Origin: an uncultured Clostridia bacterium | GTDB taxonomy: Bacteria > Bacillota > Clostridia > TANB77 > CAG-508 | Assembly: GCA_947584805.1 (NCBI GenBank) | Contig: CANPWU010000008.1 | Span: forward strand, 1-47,498 | Reading direction: 5' to 3' | Length of the DNA: 47,498 nucleotides | Shown here: positions 29,858 through 40,508 of the stretch, piece after piece | Layout of the letters: the number at the start of each line of letters is the position of its first letter | Numbering within the stretch: the stretch's first letter is position 1 | The notes under the pieces: model-generated | Told to the model about the DNA's origin: nothing | What the model saw: only the letters and a program-made list of their open reading frames with translations | The model's database searches: none | Made by a program: the position numbers and the translations under genes

Positions 29858-29902
29858 ATTAGAGTGTATGCAAGTAACCTCAATTTGCATACACTCTAAT
29901 TT
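29858..29902 (-). terminator. Terminator of lexA
   Basis: TTAGAGTGTATGCAA and TTGCATACACTCTAA form a strong stem just after the lexA stop, with T-rich sequence following on the minus strand. Confidence 0.85.
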
Positions 29903-29914
29903 ATATATCTAACC

Positions 29915-30573
29915 TTACAGTTTTCTGAACACACCAGCTACTTTTCCAAGAATTTGACAATCTGGAACAATGATTGGATCCATTGTAGAATTTTCAGGTT
30001 GTAATCTGATATGATCTTTTTCTTTGTAGAAAGTTTTTACAGTAGCTTCCTCACCAATTAAAGCAACAACAATTTCCCCATTATTTGCTGTGTTTTGCTT
30101 TTTAACTAATATGTAATCTCCATTTAAAATGCCGAGCTTCTATCATACTTTCCCCCCTGACAGTAAGCATAAAGCTCTCTGAATTTCCAACAAAGTCTAT
30201 TGGTATTGGGAATGTATCTGTAACATTTTCTACTGCAAGTATTGGTTCTCCTGCTGTAATCTTTCCAATTACTGGAACTTCTACTAATTCTTTTGAAGTA
30301 TATAAATTTTTATCAGGCTCTTTAATTTTTTCTGTTGCTCCACCTTTAATTAGCCTTAAAGTTCTTCCTTTTTGGTTTTCTTTTTTAATGTATCCCTTTT
30401 TTTCAAGTTTTGCTAAATAACCGTGTACTGTTGCTGTAGAATGAAGGTCTACTGCCTTTCCAATTTCTCTAACTGAAGGCGCATATCCGAACTTCTGCAA
30501 TTTGTTTTTCTATAAATTTTAAAATTGCTTTTTCTCTCTTATTTAGCTCAACTGTACTTTTTTTTCTACCCAA
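29915..30573 (-). CDS. lexA: SOS repressor LexA (two CGGN sites)
   Basis: The 218-residue repressor has an N-terminal winged helix and a C-terminal S24 self-cleavage domain. CGGA at 30486-30489 gives [20 protein letters not shown] at 30131-30134 gives [13 protein letters not shown]. The cleavage Ala-Gly is in KITAGEPIL, the catalytic Ser in RGESMIEA and the Lys in EATVKTFY. The chosen TTG start lies a few bases after AGGGAGTG. It is divergent from the spoVB-like gene. In standard code the N-terminal helix and the catalytic dyad fall in different frames. Confidence 0.95.
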
Positions 30574-30696
30574 ATTTATCACTCCCTTTTTAACATGGTT
30601 ATATTTTATCATAGAAACAAATAATTGTCAAACAAAATTTTGTATTTTTTAAAATTTTTTTGAATAATCACTCAAATTCTCTAATATATTTATCTC

Positions 30697-32216
30697 ATGA
30701 GTAGATTAAAACTTTTTCTATTAAATACAATAATATTAACTCGGAACGTCTCTTTTCATGAGTATTGTAAATATTTTCTTTAGTGTATATGTTGCAAACA
30801 AACTAGGTAGCGAAGGTGCTCGGAATATTTGAATTAATGATGTCTATATATACATTTGTAAGCACATTCGCAAATTCAGGGATAAGCCTTGCTGCAACTA
30901 GAATTACATCTGAAGAATTAGATGCACATGGTGGACGGGCGGTTTAAAATTTGCAATGAGAAAATGCATTATATACAGCCTATGCTTTGGAATTTTAGCA
31001 ATGTTTTTATTGCTTTTTTTTGCCCGGATATTCTGCAACTGTTTTACTTCATAATAGAATAACTCCTATGCCTCTTTATATAATGGCAATAAGTCTTCCT
31101 TTTACTTCTGTTATTACTTCTCTTTCTGGGTATTTTACAGGAGTTAGAAGAGTTTCTAAAACTTCTATGAGTAGAATATTATCTATGTGCTTACAAGTTT
31201 TTTTAACTTGCATATTTTTATATATTTTTAAATCGAATGATTTAAGTATTGTTTGCAGTTATTTAATTTTGGCTACAACAATATCTTCTGTCTTTGAATT
31301 CATACTTACATATATTTTATATTTGATTGATAAAAAAAGATTTGATAACAAACCTATAACTAATAAAAAATATTTGAAAAAGATTTTAAGAATTGCTTTT
31401 CCTGTTGCAATCACTTCATATATCCGTTCTGGCCTTTCTACAGTGCAGCAACTATTAATTCCATTTAGTCTAGAAAAACACGCTGAATCTTGCGAAACAG
31501 CACTTTCTCAATATGGACTTATAAACGGCATGACTATGCCACTTTTAATGTTTCCTTGCATTATTATTACATCTTGTGCGAGCTTACTTATTCCTGAATT
31601 TGCAAGATATAATCTAAAAAAAGACTTTAATAGAATGAATCAAGTAATTTCTTTTATTTTTAAATTTACTTCTTTTTTTAGTGTTTGTATAATAGGTATA
31701 TTTTTAACATTCACAGAAGAAATCTCATATTTTATTTACCACAACATAGATATTGCGGAATTTTTAGTCGTTTTATGTCCTCTTATCATTTTAATTTATT
31801 TAGATAAAATTATAGATAGTATGCTTCGTGGACTTGATAAACAAGTTGGTGTAATGTTTTGTAACATCTTTGACTTAATTTCAACTATCGTACTTATATA
31901 TACTTTAGTACCTGTTTATGGAATATATGGTTACCTTGCTGTTATTGCAATAAGCGAGATCTTAAACTTTACCATAAGTTTAATTCAGCTTCAAAAAGTA
32001 ACACATTTTAGATTTGATTTTTTATCATATGTAGTAATCCCATTTTTCCTTGTACTTGCTACCAAGTTTTTATTTGATTCCTTTGATAATTATATTGAAT
32101 ATGAATTTGGCTTTGTGATATTCAAAATATTAATATTTATTGGCGTTTATCTTGGGCTTCTTGTTATATTCAATATATTTAAATTTTTCAAGGGCAAGAA
32201 AATATTTATTACATAG
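30697..32216 (+). CDS. SpoVB/MATE-like polysaccharide flippase (five CGGN sites)
   Basis: Standard code shows only the last 398 residues. With CGGA 30742-30745, CGGA 30821-30824, CGGG 30936-30939, CGGT 30940-30943 and CGGA 31025-31028, the frame is open from the ATG at 30697 and yields 504 residues with the usual 12-14 membrane helices of the MOP superfamily. Two sites are adjacent, giving four Gly in HGGGGLKFA. SpoVB moves lipid II-type precursors in spore cortex synthesis; here the neighbouring glycosyltransferase suggests a role in envelope polysaccharide. No strong ribosome site is seen. Confidence 0.88.
30936..30943 (+). other. Tandem quadruplets CGGG-CGGT
   Basis: Two CGGN sites are directly adjacent. 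Read as four-base codons they give Gly-Gly and keep the flippase frame. With a simple skip of C, the ribosome would have to shift twice in succession. Confidence 0.85.
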
Positions 32217-33312
32217 ATGCAAATTCTTCATCATATTTTGATATTTCTCTATATGTTTTTGAATCTGGTCTTGTCATATCTTCTCTTATTTCTTTTGGTA
32301 ACATTTTTCTTATATCTGCAATTATCTTACAATAATTAATTGCTTCTTCATAATCATCTTTCAATATTTTATCAATTATCATTCTTTGACATTTTTGTGG
32401 TGCTGACACTTTTAAAGTTTTGCTTAATTCGTAGAACCATTTCATTTCTTTTAATATATCTATTCTTTCATTTTTAGTTAATACTGTTGAATCTATGAAT
32501 TTATAAATCATATATGACATATTTTTTGCATAAGTATATCTATAAAATGCTAAATGTTTATTTAATTTAAAGTTTTCATAAATTGCTTTATAAGCTGTGT
32601 TAATTCTTGAGAAATAATCTCTTTTGCAACTAAAAGATACAGATTTGTTTTTTGCATCTCCATTATTTCTTTGTCTATAGCAATAAACTATTTTTTTCAT
32701 GTAATATACTTTATCTGTTTTCATAAAACAAGATGTTGTAAAGAAAGCATCTTCTGCTTCTACTCCTTCTAAAAATTTTATTTCATTTTTTTCTACAAAT
32801 GATCTTTTAAAAATTTTATTACAAGCACTAGAATTTAATAAATAGAAAGATTGTGTATAATCATTTATACTTAATTTGTAATCATTATACTTTTTTACAT
32901 CAAATATTGGCTTGTCCCATACTGTCCCATCGCAGTCTGCATTTATATAATTTGCTGTGATAAAATCAGCTTCTTTTGCTTCAATTTCATTATATAATTC
33001 TTCACATGCATTTTTAGGATAAAAATCATCAGCATCAGCAAACATTAAGTATTTACCTTCCGCAATTTTCATTCCTTCATTTCTCACTGCTCCTGGAACT
33101 TTATGGTTTTCTTTTAAAAATATACTTGTAAAATTAGAATGTTTTTTAGAATATTCTTTCATTATTTCTCTTGAATTATCTTCTGAAAAATCATCAACCA
33201 TTATTACTTGTATTTCTTTAAAATCCATTGTTTGATTTATAATTGTATCTAATAAATTCCTTAAATAATTTTCTGAATTATATACTGGTATAATTATTGA
33301 TATTTTGTACAT
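32209..33312 (-). CDS. Family 2 glycosyltransferase
   Basis: The 367-residue protein has an N-terminal GT-A domain starting KISIIIPVYNSENYLRNLL, with the metal-binding MFADADDF motif. The C-terminal 200 residues resemble teichoic-acid or polysaccharide polymerising enzymes of this type. It overlaps the 3' end of the convergent flippase gene by 8 bases. Sugar donor and acceptor are unknown. Confidence 0.88.
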   Translation of the reverse strand: MYKISIIIPVYNSENYLRNLLDTIINQTMDFKEIQVIMVDDFSEDNSREIMKEYSKKHSNFTSIFLKENHKVPGAVRNEGMKIAEGKYLMFADADDFYPKNACEELYNEIEAKEADFITANYINADCDGTVWDKPIFDVKKYNDYKLSINDYTQSFYLLNSSACNKIFKRSFVEKNEIKFLEGVEAEDAFFTTSCFMKTDKVYYMKKIVYCYRQRNNGDAKNKSVSFSCKRDYFSRINTAYKAIYENFKLNKHLAFYRYTYAKNMSYMIYKFIDSTVLTKNERIDILKEMKWFYELSKTLKVSAPQKCQRMIIDKILKDDYEEAINYCKIIADIRKMLPKEIREDMTRPDSKTYREISKYDEEFASM

Positions 33313-33342
33313 ATATTTCCTCCATTTACTTCTACGAACTTA

Positions 33343-33379
33343 AAAAAACAGGAAATTTATATTTAACTTCCTGTTTTTT
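33343..33379 (-). terminator. Terminator of the TSCPD gene
   Basis: On the minus strand AAAAACAGGAAGTTAAA pairs with TTTCCTGTTTTT, followed by a T run, six bases after the stop. Confidence 0.85.
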
Positions 33380-33384
33380 ATACT

Positions 33385-33637
33385 TTAAATCTGTGTTTTT
33401 ATTTCTTCTAATGCAATTGCAAGTTGGTCTGGACAAGATGTTGGTTTTGCACCACATGGAATTCCTTTTAAAAGTTTTATTACCTCATCTATCTTTCTAC
33501 CTTCTGCAAGTCTGCTAACTCCGTACTGTATTTCCTGCACATCCGCCTATAATTTTTACTTTTTTTATAATATCTCCATCAACATCAATAATCATTTGCA
33601 TTGAGCAAACTCCTTTAGGTGTATATCTATATTCCAT
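33385..33637 (-). CDS. TSCPD domain protein (one CGGN site)
   Basis: The 83-residue protein begins MEYRYTPKGVCSMQMIIDVDG and ends with the family hallmark CGAKPTSCPDQLA. CGGA at 33520-33523 joins GGCAGNTVGVSRLAEG. The TSCPD domain also occurs at the end of class II ribonucleotide reductases; stand-alone copies are common in Clostridia and their role is unknown. In standard code the gene has no recognisable full-length ORF. Confidence 0.9.
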
Positions 33638-33669
33638 AAAACTTTACTTCCTTCCCACTATTAAAATTA

Positions 33670-34368
33670 TTATTTTACTTCTCTTGCAAGTACGATAATT
33701 CTTTGAGATCCATCATCTGTACAAGTTGATAATGTTATTTCTCTTAGTCCGTTTGTTTCTCTATTATAAAAAGAACTATCTGATTCTGATGCCAAGAAAA
33801 CTTGATATACTTCATATGTTATTTTTTGTCCATCTTCACCAGTTATATATATCTTATCTCCATTAGATAATTTACCCAAATTTGAGAAGAATAAACCATT
33901 TCTTAAATTATGCCCTTGAATTACAGTATTTCCTACTTTATTTACTCCTACTCCTGCTAAATAAGCAACAGCAACTTTTATAGCTTTTGGTGTTGCTTTT
34001 TCTAGTATTGGATATTTTATATCTATTTTAGGAATTGAAATTGTTCCTAAAATTTTATACCCATAATATGTATTAGTATTGTTATTATTTTCATTTGAAT
34101 TATTAGGTTGTCCTTGTGGTGTTTCACTAACATTTCCTATTTCCTGCCTATTAGGGTCATCTTCTGTAGTATTTTGATTTTCATTTGGTTCTTCATTATC
34201 TTGATTTCCTACACTTTGTTCAAATGCATCTACTGCATCTCTTGCACTTGCATTTAAATAATATTTATTATATACAGACCATCCAAAATATCCAATTAAA
34301 GCAATAATACCAATTATTGCGATAATAAGTAATACTGTTAAAAGTCCATTAAACTTACTATTAAACAT
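33670..34368 (-). CDS. Sortase
   Basis: The 232-residue transpeptidase has one N-terminal membrane helix (about 10-30), an Asn/Glu-rich linker and a sortase domain. The catalytic His lies in IQGHNLRNGLF, the Cys in TLSTCTDD and the Arg in QRIIVLARE. It anchors surface proteins to the wall or polymerises pili; the class is uncertain. No LPXTG substrate was recognised in the window, though the pilin-like gene at the left edge is incomplete. Confidence 0.92.
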   Translation of the reverse strand: MFNSKFNGLLTVLLIIAIIGIIALIGYFGWSVYNKYYLNASARDAVDAFEQSVGNQDNEEPNENQNTTEDDPNRQEIGNVSETPQGQPNNSNENNNNTNTYYGYKILGTISIPKIDIKYPILEKATPKAIKVAVAYLAGVGVNKVGNTVIQGHNLRNGLFFSNLGKLSNGDKIYITGEDGQKITYEVYQVFLASESDSSFYNRETNGLREITLSTCTDDGSQRIIVLAREVK

Positions 34369-34440
34369 ACAAATCCCTTCTTTCTATGAATTCATATATA
34401 TATATTAATTATAACATATTTTAAAAGATTTGTATATATT

Positions 34441-34789
<349 letters not shown>

Positions 34790-34855
34790 TCAAAATTCCT
34801 TACATAATATAATTTAGGTTTTAAAGGATTTACCTATAACCATTTTTAATATCTT

Positions 34856-36613
34856 TTACTTTATAAGAACTGCTTTTATACGTCTAACACCTGCTGATGA
34901 AGCTTCTTCTTTCTTTATCTTGAAAGTTCCAAGTACTCCTGTATGTTCAACATGAGGTCCTCCACAAATTTCCTTGCTAAAATCTCCTATTGTATATACT
35001 TTTACTTTATCTCCATATTTATTTTCAAATAATCCTATTGCTCCAGATTTTTTTGCATCATCATAAGACATCTCTTCGCAAGTTACCTTTAAGTCTCTTT
35101 GAATTTGTTCATTTACAATTCTTTCTACTTCATCTAATTCTTCTTTTGTTACTTTTTGAGGATGTGCAAAATCAAATCTTAATCTTTCAGTTGTAATATT
35201 TGACCCCTTTTGAGTTGCGTGTTCTCCTAAAACTATTTGAAGTGCTTTATGTAAAAGGTGAGTTGCTGTATGATATGCTATTGTTTGCTCATTTTGTTCA
35301 GCTAATCCCCCTTTAAACTTCTGCTCTGAACCTAATCTTGATTTTTCTTGATGTTCTTTAAATAATTTATCAAAATTTTCTAAATCTATTTTAAATCCAT
35401 TTTCTTCAGCAATTTCCTTTGTTACTTCTTGTGGAAATCCATATGTTTCATATAGTTTAAATACTTGCTCTGCAGATAAAGTATCTACATTCTTTTCTTT
35501 TAATTTACTTAGCTCCTTAATAAGTTCTTTTTCACCATTTTCTAGTGTCTTAACAAATTTATCTTTTTCTTCTACTATTGTATTTACGATATTATCTCTA
35601 TTTTTAACAAGTTCAGGATACATTTCTCCTAAAATCTTTATATCTAAGTCTATTAGTTCTTCTAATTTTTCAAGACTTATTCCAAGCTTGTTTAAATGTC
35701 TTATCATTCTTCTAATTAATCTTCTTAAAACATAGCCTCTATCTATATTGCTTGGTTTTCCACCATCTGCAATTACCATCATACTAGATCTTAAATGTTC
35801 TGTAACAATTCTTCTACTTGCAATATTGTCTTCTTTTGCAAGTTCTTGTAATTTATCCATCATAGGCTTAAATATTTCTGTATCAAATGGTGTTTCTTTT
35901 CCTTGAAGTAACATATTTATTCTTTCTAGTCCTAGTCCTGTATCTACATTTCTTTGTTTTAATTTTGAATATGTTCCATCTGGATTTTTAAAATATTCCA
36001 TAAATACATTATTCCAGATTTCTACATATTTACCACAACCGCAAGATGGGTTACAATCTTTTGAACATGGCTCCTTTCCTGTATCATAAAAGATCTCTGT
36101 ATCTGGTCCACATGGTCCTGTTTCTCCTGCTATCCACCAGTTATCATCTTTTCCAAAATAATATATTCTTTCTTCTGGCATACCATTTTCTTTCCAAATT
36201 CTTGCTGTTTCTTCATCTCTTGGTGCATCATTATCTCCTGCAAAGCATGTAACGGATAATTTTTCAATTGGAATATTAAGTTCTTTTGTCAAAAACTCCA
36301 TGCTATATTTTATTGAAGTTTCCTTAAAATAATCTCCAAGTGACCAGTTTCCAAGCATTTCAAAAAATGTTAAATGTCTATTATCTCCAACTTCATCAAT
36401 ATCCACTGTTCTTAAACATTTTTGATAATCCGCAAGTCTTACTCCTGCAGGATGTTTTTCTCCAAGTAAATATGGTACAAGAGGATGCATTCCAGCAGTT
36501 GTAAAAAGTACTGATGGATCATTTTCTGGAATTAATGGACTACTAGGTATTATGCTATGTCCCTTTGATTTAAAATAATTTAAAAATTTATTTCTAATTT
36601 CTAAAGCATTCAT
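34856..36613 (-). CDS. alaS: Alanyl-tRNA synthetase, short form
   Basis: The 585-residue enzyme has the catalytic class II core (FTTAGMHPLVPYLLG), the tRNA-recognition region, and an editing domain with HTATHLLH and CGGPHVEHTG zinc motifs. It ends after GVRRIKAVLIK and lacks the C-terminal C-Ala/DHHA1 part found in the roughly 870-residue form. No CGG is in frame over 1.7 kb, although many glycines are present. It is preceded by dut on the same strand. Confidence 0.95.
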   Translation of the reverse strand: MNALEIRNKFLNYFKSKGHSIIPSSPLIPENDPSVLFTTAGMHPLVPYLLGEKHPAGVRLADYQKCLRTVDIDEVGDNRHLTFFEMLGNWSLGDYFKETSIKYSMEFLTKELNIPIEKLSVTCFAGDNDAPRDEETARIWKENGMPEERIYYFGKDDNWWIAGETGPCGPDTEIFYDTGKEPCSKDCNPSCGCGKYVEIWNNVFMEYFKNPDGTYSKLKQRNVDTGLGLERINMLLQGKETPFDTEIFKPMMDKLQELAKEDNIASRRIVTEHLRSSMMVIADGGKPSNIDRGYVLRRLIRRMIRHLNKLGISLEKLEELIDLDIKILGEMYPELVKNRDNIVNTIVEEKDKFVKTLENGEKELIKELSKLKEKNVDTLSAEQVFKLYETYGFPQEVTKEIAEENGFKIDLENFDKLFKEHQEKSRLGSEQKFKGGLAEQNEQTIAYHTATHLLHKALQIVLGEHATQKGSNITTERLRFDFAHPQKVTKEELDEVERIVNEQIQRDLKVTCEEMSYDDAKKSGAIGLFENKYGDKVKVYTIGDFSKEICGGPHVEHTGVLGTFKIKKEEASSAGVRRIKAVLIK

Positions 36614-36633
36614 TAAAATTTCTCCTTTATTTT

Positions 36634-37095
36634 TTAATTTGATGTAGAACCAAATCCTCCAAGCCTATCTCCTTCAGCTTGATCTCCATCTGCTACTAAA
36701 AATTTCTCAAATATAGCTTGTCCAATAGTTTCACCTTTTTTTATTTCTATATCTTCTTCTTTTACATTATAAAAAGCAAACATGATATGTCCGTCATTAT
36801 CAGGATTTCCATAATAGTCAGCATCTATAACACCAATACTATTTGCAAGAATTAATCCCTTCTTTTTTGGATTAGAACTTCTATTGCATAATTTTAAATA
36901 TTCGTCTTCTTGCATATATGCTTTTAATCCTGTTTTTACTAGAGTAGGATTCATTCCTTTTTTAAATGAAGGAATAACAACATCCTCTGCTGCTTCTATA
37001 TCGTATCCTGCTGAATATTTTGTTTTACGTACAGGTATATTTATTCCTGTATTTTCAAATCCTTTAGCTACTTCAAATCCTCTTATCCTTTCCAT
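36634..37095 (-). CDS. dut: dUTP diphosphatase
   Basis: The 153-residue trimeric dUTPase has motifs SAGYDIEAAEDV, CNRSSNPKKKGL, GVIDADYYGN and a C-terminal RLGGFGSTS. It removes dUTP and makes dUMP. The gap to alaS is 20 bases. Confidence 0.95.
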   Translation of the reverse strand: MERIRGFEVAKGFENTGINIPVRKTKYSAGYDIEAAEDVVIPSFKKGMNPTLVKTGLKAYMQEDEYLKLCNRSSNPKKKGLILANSIGVIDADYYGNPDNDGHIMFAFYNVKEEDIEIKKGETIGQAIFEKFLVADGDQAEGDRLGGFGSTSN

Positions 37096-37163
37096 AATTT
37101 ACTATCTTTCCTTTCTTTGATTACATTTTTGCATTATATCATACAAAGTATAAAAAATCAATT

Positions 37164-38466
37164 TTAATTATTTTTACCTACAAGCATTTCTCCTTGAATA
37201 TCAGTTATTTTTACATTTATAATTTGATTTCTTAAATCAGCCTCATTTTCTGTTTCTATACCAACATACATATAATTTGCAGTATGGCCTTTATGAATTC
37301 CGCCTTCTTTTTCTTCCACAAGAACACTAACTTCTTTTCCTATATAAGTTTTTCCTATTTCTTCATGAAATTTATTTGAAAGCTCAATCACTTTTTTACT
37401 TCTTATTTCTTTAACATCTGGAGAAATCTGATTTTCCATTAAAGCTGCCTTTGTTCCATCTCTTTTTGAATATTGAAATACATGTATTTTATACAGCTTT
37501 ATTTTTTGTAAGAGCTTTAAAGTTTCATTGAACTCTTCTTCTGTTTCTCCTGGGAAGCCGAACTATTATATCTGCTGTAAGTATTGCATCTTTAAAGTTT
37601 TCTCTTATTTTATTTGTTATATCTTCTATATCTTTTGAAGTATATCTCCTATTCATTCTCTTTAAAGTTTCTGTGCATCCACTTTGAAGTGATAAATGGA
37701 AATGTGGGCATACTTTTTCAAGTTTTACTAAACGTTTTAAGAATTCATCAGTAAGTAATCTTAATTCTATTGAGCCGAAGTCTTATTCTTTCTATTCCAT
37801 CTATTTTGTTTATTTCTTCAAGCAAATCAATTAGTTCTATGTTTTCTTCAAAATCTTTTCCATATGATGCAATCTGAATTCCTGTCAAAACAACTTCTTT
37901 AATTCCAAGGTTTGCAATTTTCTTAATTTCAGAAATGATATTTTCTAATTTTCTACTTCTAACTCTGCCTCTTGCATATGGTATTATGCAATATGTACAA
38001 AAATTATCGCAGCCATCTTCTATCTTTATGACTGCTCTAGTTTTTTCTGTATATGTTATACTTCCGAGTTTCTAAATAATCTGTTTTTTTACTTATATCA
38101 GAAACTTCTTCTTGCCTTGCATTCTTAAAACTTTCTACATATTTAATTATATCTTTCTTTTCATTATTTCCAAGTATTATATCAATATCTTTTATCTCTT
38201 CAAGTAGCTTTTTATTCGTTTGGGCATAACAGCCAATTGCAACAAGTATAGAATTTTTATTTTTTTGTTTTGCTCTTCTTAGAATCTGTCTAGATTTTCT
38301 ATCAGACATATTAGTTACTGTACAAGTATTTACTATGTATACATCAGCTTTTTCATCAAAATTTACGGCTTCATAGCCAGAATTCAAAAATTCTTGCATT
38401 ATTGCATTTGACTCATATTGATTGGTCTTACAACCGTAATGTATAAATTGCAACAGTTTTTTTCAT
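37164..38466 (-). CDS. mtaB: tRNA (t6A37) methylthiotransferase MtaB (four CGGN sites)
   Basis: The 432-residue radical-SAM enzyme needs CGGT 38433-38436 (YTLGCKTNQYES), CGGA 38063-38066 (YLETGSITYTEKTRA), CGGC 37774-37777 (IRLGSIELR) and CGGC 37557-37560 (IIVGFPGETEEEF). The N-terminal UPF0004 cysteines (GCKTNQ, VNTCTVT, IGCYAQ), the radical-SAM CDNFCTYC and a C-terminal TRAM domain are complete after this. It acts on t6A made by TsaBDE. Standard code gives only two outer fragments, and the radical-SAM core has no ORF at all. Confidence 0.96.
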
Positions 38467-38470
38467 TTAA

Positions 38471-39479
<1,009 letters not shown>

Positions 39480-39498
39480 TTATCTATCTCCTATTCCC

Positions 39499-39547
39499 AA
39501 AAAAAATTGTAATGGACTTTTCAATTTTGTTACAAATCCATTACAAT
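39499..39547 (-). terminator. Terminator of the small membrane protein gene
   Basis: On the minus strand TTGTAATGGA and TCCATTACAA form a stem followed by eight T, between the small gene at 39631 and mreB. Confidence 0.85.
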
Positions 39548-39630
39548 TATATTACATATATGTTTTTTTTTCAATAGAAATTAGGTAAAAAGGCATATAA
39601 TTTTTTGTTTAAATTTTGCCTTTTAATATA

Positions 39631-39828
39631 CTAATTTAAAACTTCCATTCTATTTAATGGAGCATTGTTAACTGATTCATCTGTAGTACTGTTAGACACT
39701 TCATTATATGGTACATTTGATGCTTCATCATTACCTTTACTCAAAAATAAATATATCATAACTTGACTAAAAATGTAAAATGCTATTACTAGAAGTACCC
39801 ATGTTCCTAATGTTTTTAATCTATCCAT
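39631..39828 (-). CDS. Small membrane protein, unknown function
   Basis: This 65-residue protein has one membrane helix (WVLLVIAFYIFSQVMIYLFL, about 11-30) and a polar Asn/Ser-rich tail. I do not recognise it. A seven-codon ORF with a strong ribosome site lies just upstream (see 39836-39863). Confidence 0.55.
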   Translation of the reverse strand: MDRLKTLGTWVLLVIAFYIFSQVMIYLFLSKGNDEASNVPYNEVSNSTTDESVNNAPLNRMEVLN

Positions 39829-39835
39829 CTTTATT

Positions 39836-39863
39836 AATTATATATGGTAATAATTTACCATAT
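39836..39863 (-). promoter_or_regulatory. Leader peptide-like mini-ORF and palindrome
   Basis: On the minus strand AAAGGAG is followed by ATG and six codons (MVNYYHI) then TAA; the ATATGGTAA/TTACCATAT palindrome spans most of it. The downstream gene starts soon after with a weak ribosome site, suggesting coupling or attenuation. Confidence 0.4.
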
Positions 39864-40013
39864 TCTCCTTTCAACTTTTATTTCTTATATAATATCATAT
39901 ATTTTATGTAAAATCAAGAAGAAAAAAGTTTTTTTGGTCAGTTCTAACATATTTGAGTACTTTTTTAAAAAGCAATTAGACATACAATATGACTTTTGCT
40001 CTTCTGTGAAATA

Positions 40014-40324
40014 TTAATTAAATCCTCCTGGATCTGTTTCTCCTGGTCCGTGGATCTGTGTAACCTCCATCATCATCTTCTGGGTTGAATATTAAGTCTT
40101 TCATTTCTTCTGCTAAACTATTGCTATCTGCATTTTCCATTTTTTCTAATCTAGCATCTTCTTCTGCTGCTTTAATTGTTTTATCTATTAATCCACTACT
40201 TTTTACTCCTACTATAGTTACCGATGTAAGTGTTATTAGTATTATTATTGTTATTATTAATGCAATTAGTGTTATTCCGTTTTTGTTCTCTGGCATTTAT
40301 TCTTAGTCTTTCGTTCTTCTTCAT
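40014..40324 (-). CDS. Type IV pilin-like protein (two CGGN sites)
   Basis: The 102-residue protein starts at ATG 40324, five bases after GGAGG: MKKNERLRINAREQKG then ITLIALIITIIILITLTS. The Gly before the cleavage point is CGGA at 40276-40279. The paralogue at 1399 writes the same KG as AAA GGA. A second CGGA at 40047-40050 restores a Gly/Pro tail (TDPGPGETDPGGFN). In standard code the start would be an internal ATG without the basic leader, and the tail would be Arg-rich. Confidence 0.88.
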
Positions 40325-40440
40325 CTTTTCCTCCTTAACTTTTAGCATTTTCTTACTGTAATTTTATTATACATATACCTTTTTTAATTGTCAATGGCAA
40401 TTTATTCATTTTTGTTTTACATTTTGGTTACATTTAAATA

Positions 40441-40477
40441 AAAAAAGCATAAATACCATTTTTGTATTTATGCTTTT
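40441..40477 (-). terminator. Terminator of the two-component operon
   Basis: On the minus strand AAAGCATAAATAC and GTATTTATGC (short loop) are followed by seven T, after the histidine kinase stop. Confidence 0.9.
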
Positions 40478-40508
40478 AAATTAAAGGAGTATTAGACTTT
40501 TATTTACT

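Noticed and set aside
30574..30696. LexA operator between lexA and the spoVB-like gene
   Set aside because: No GAAC-N4-GTTC or similar palindrome is visible.
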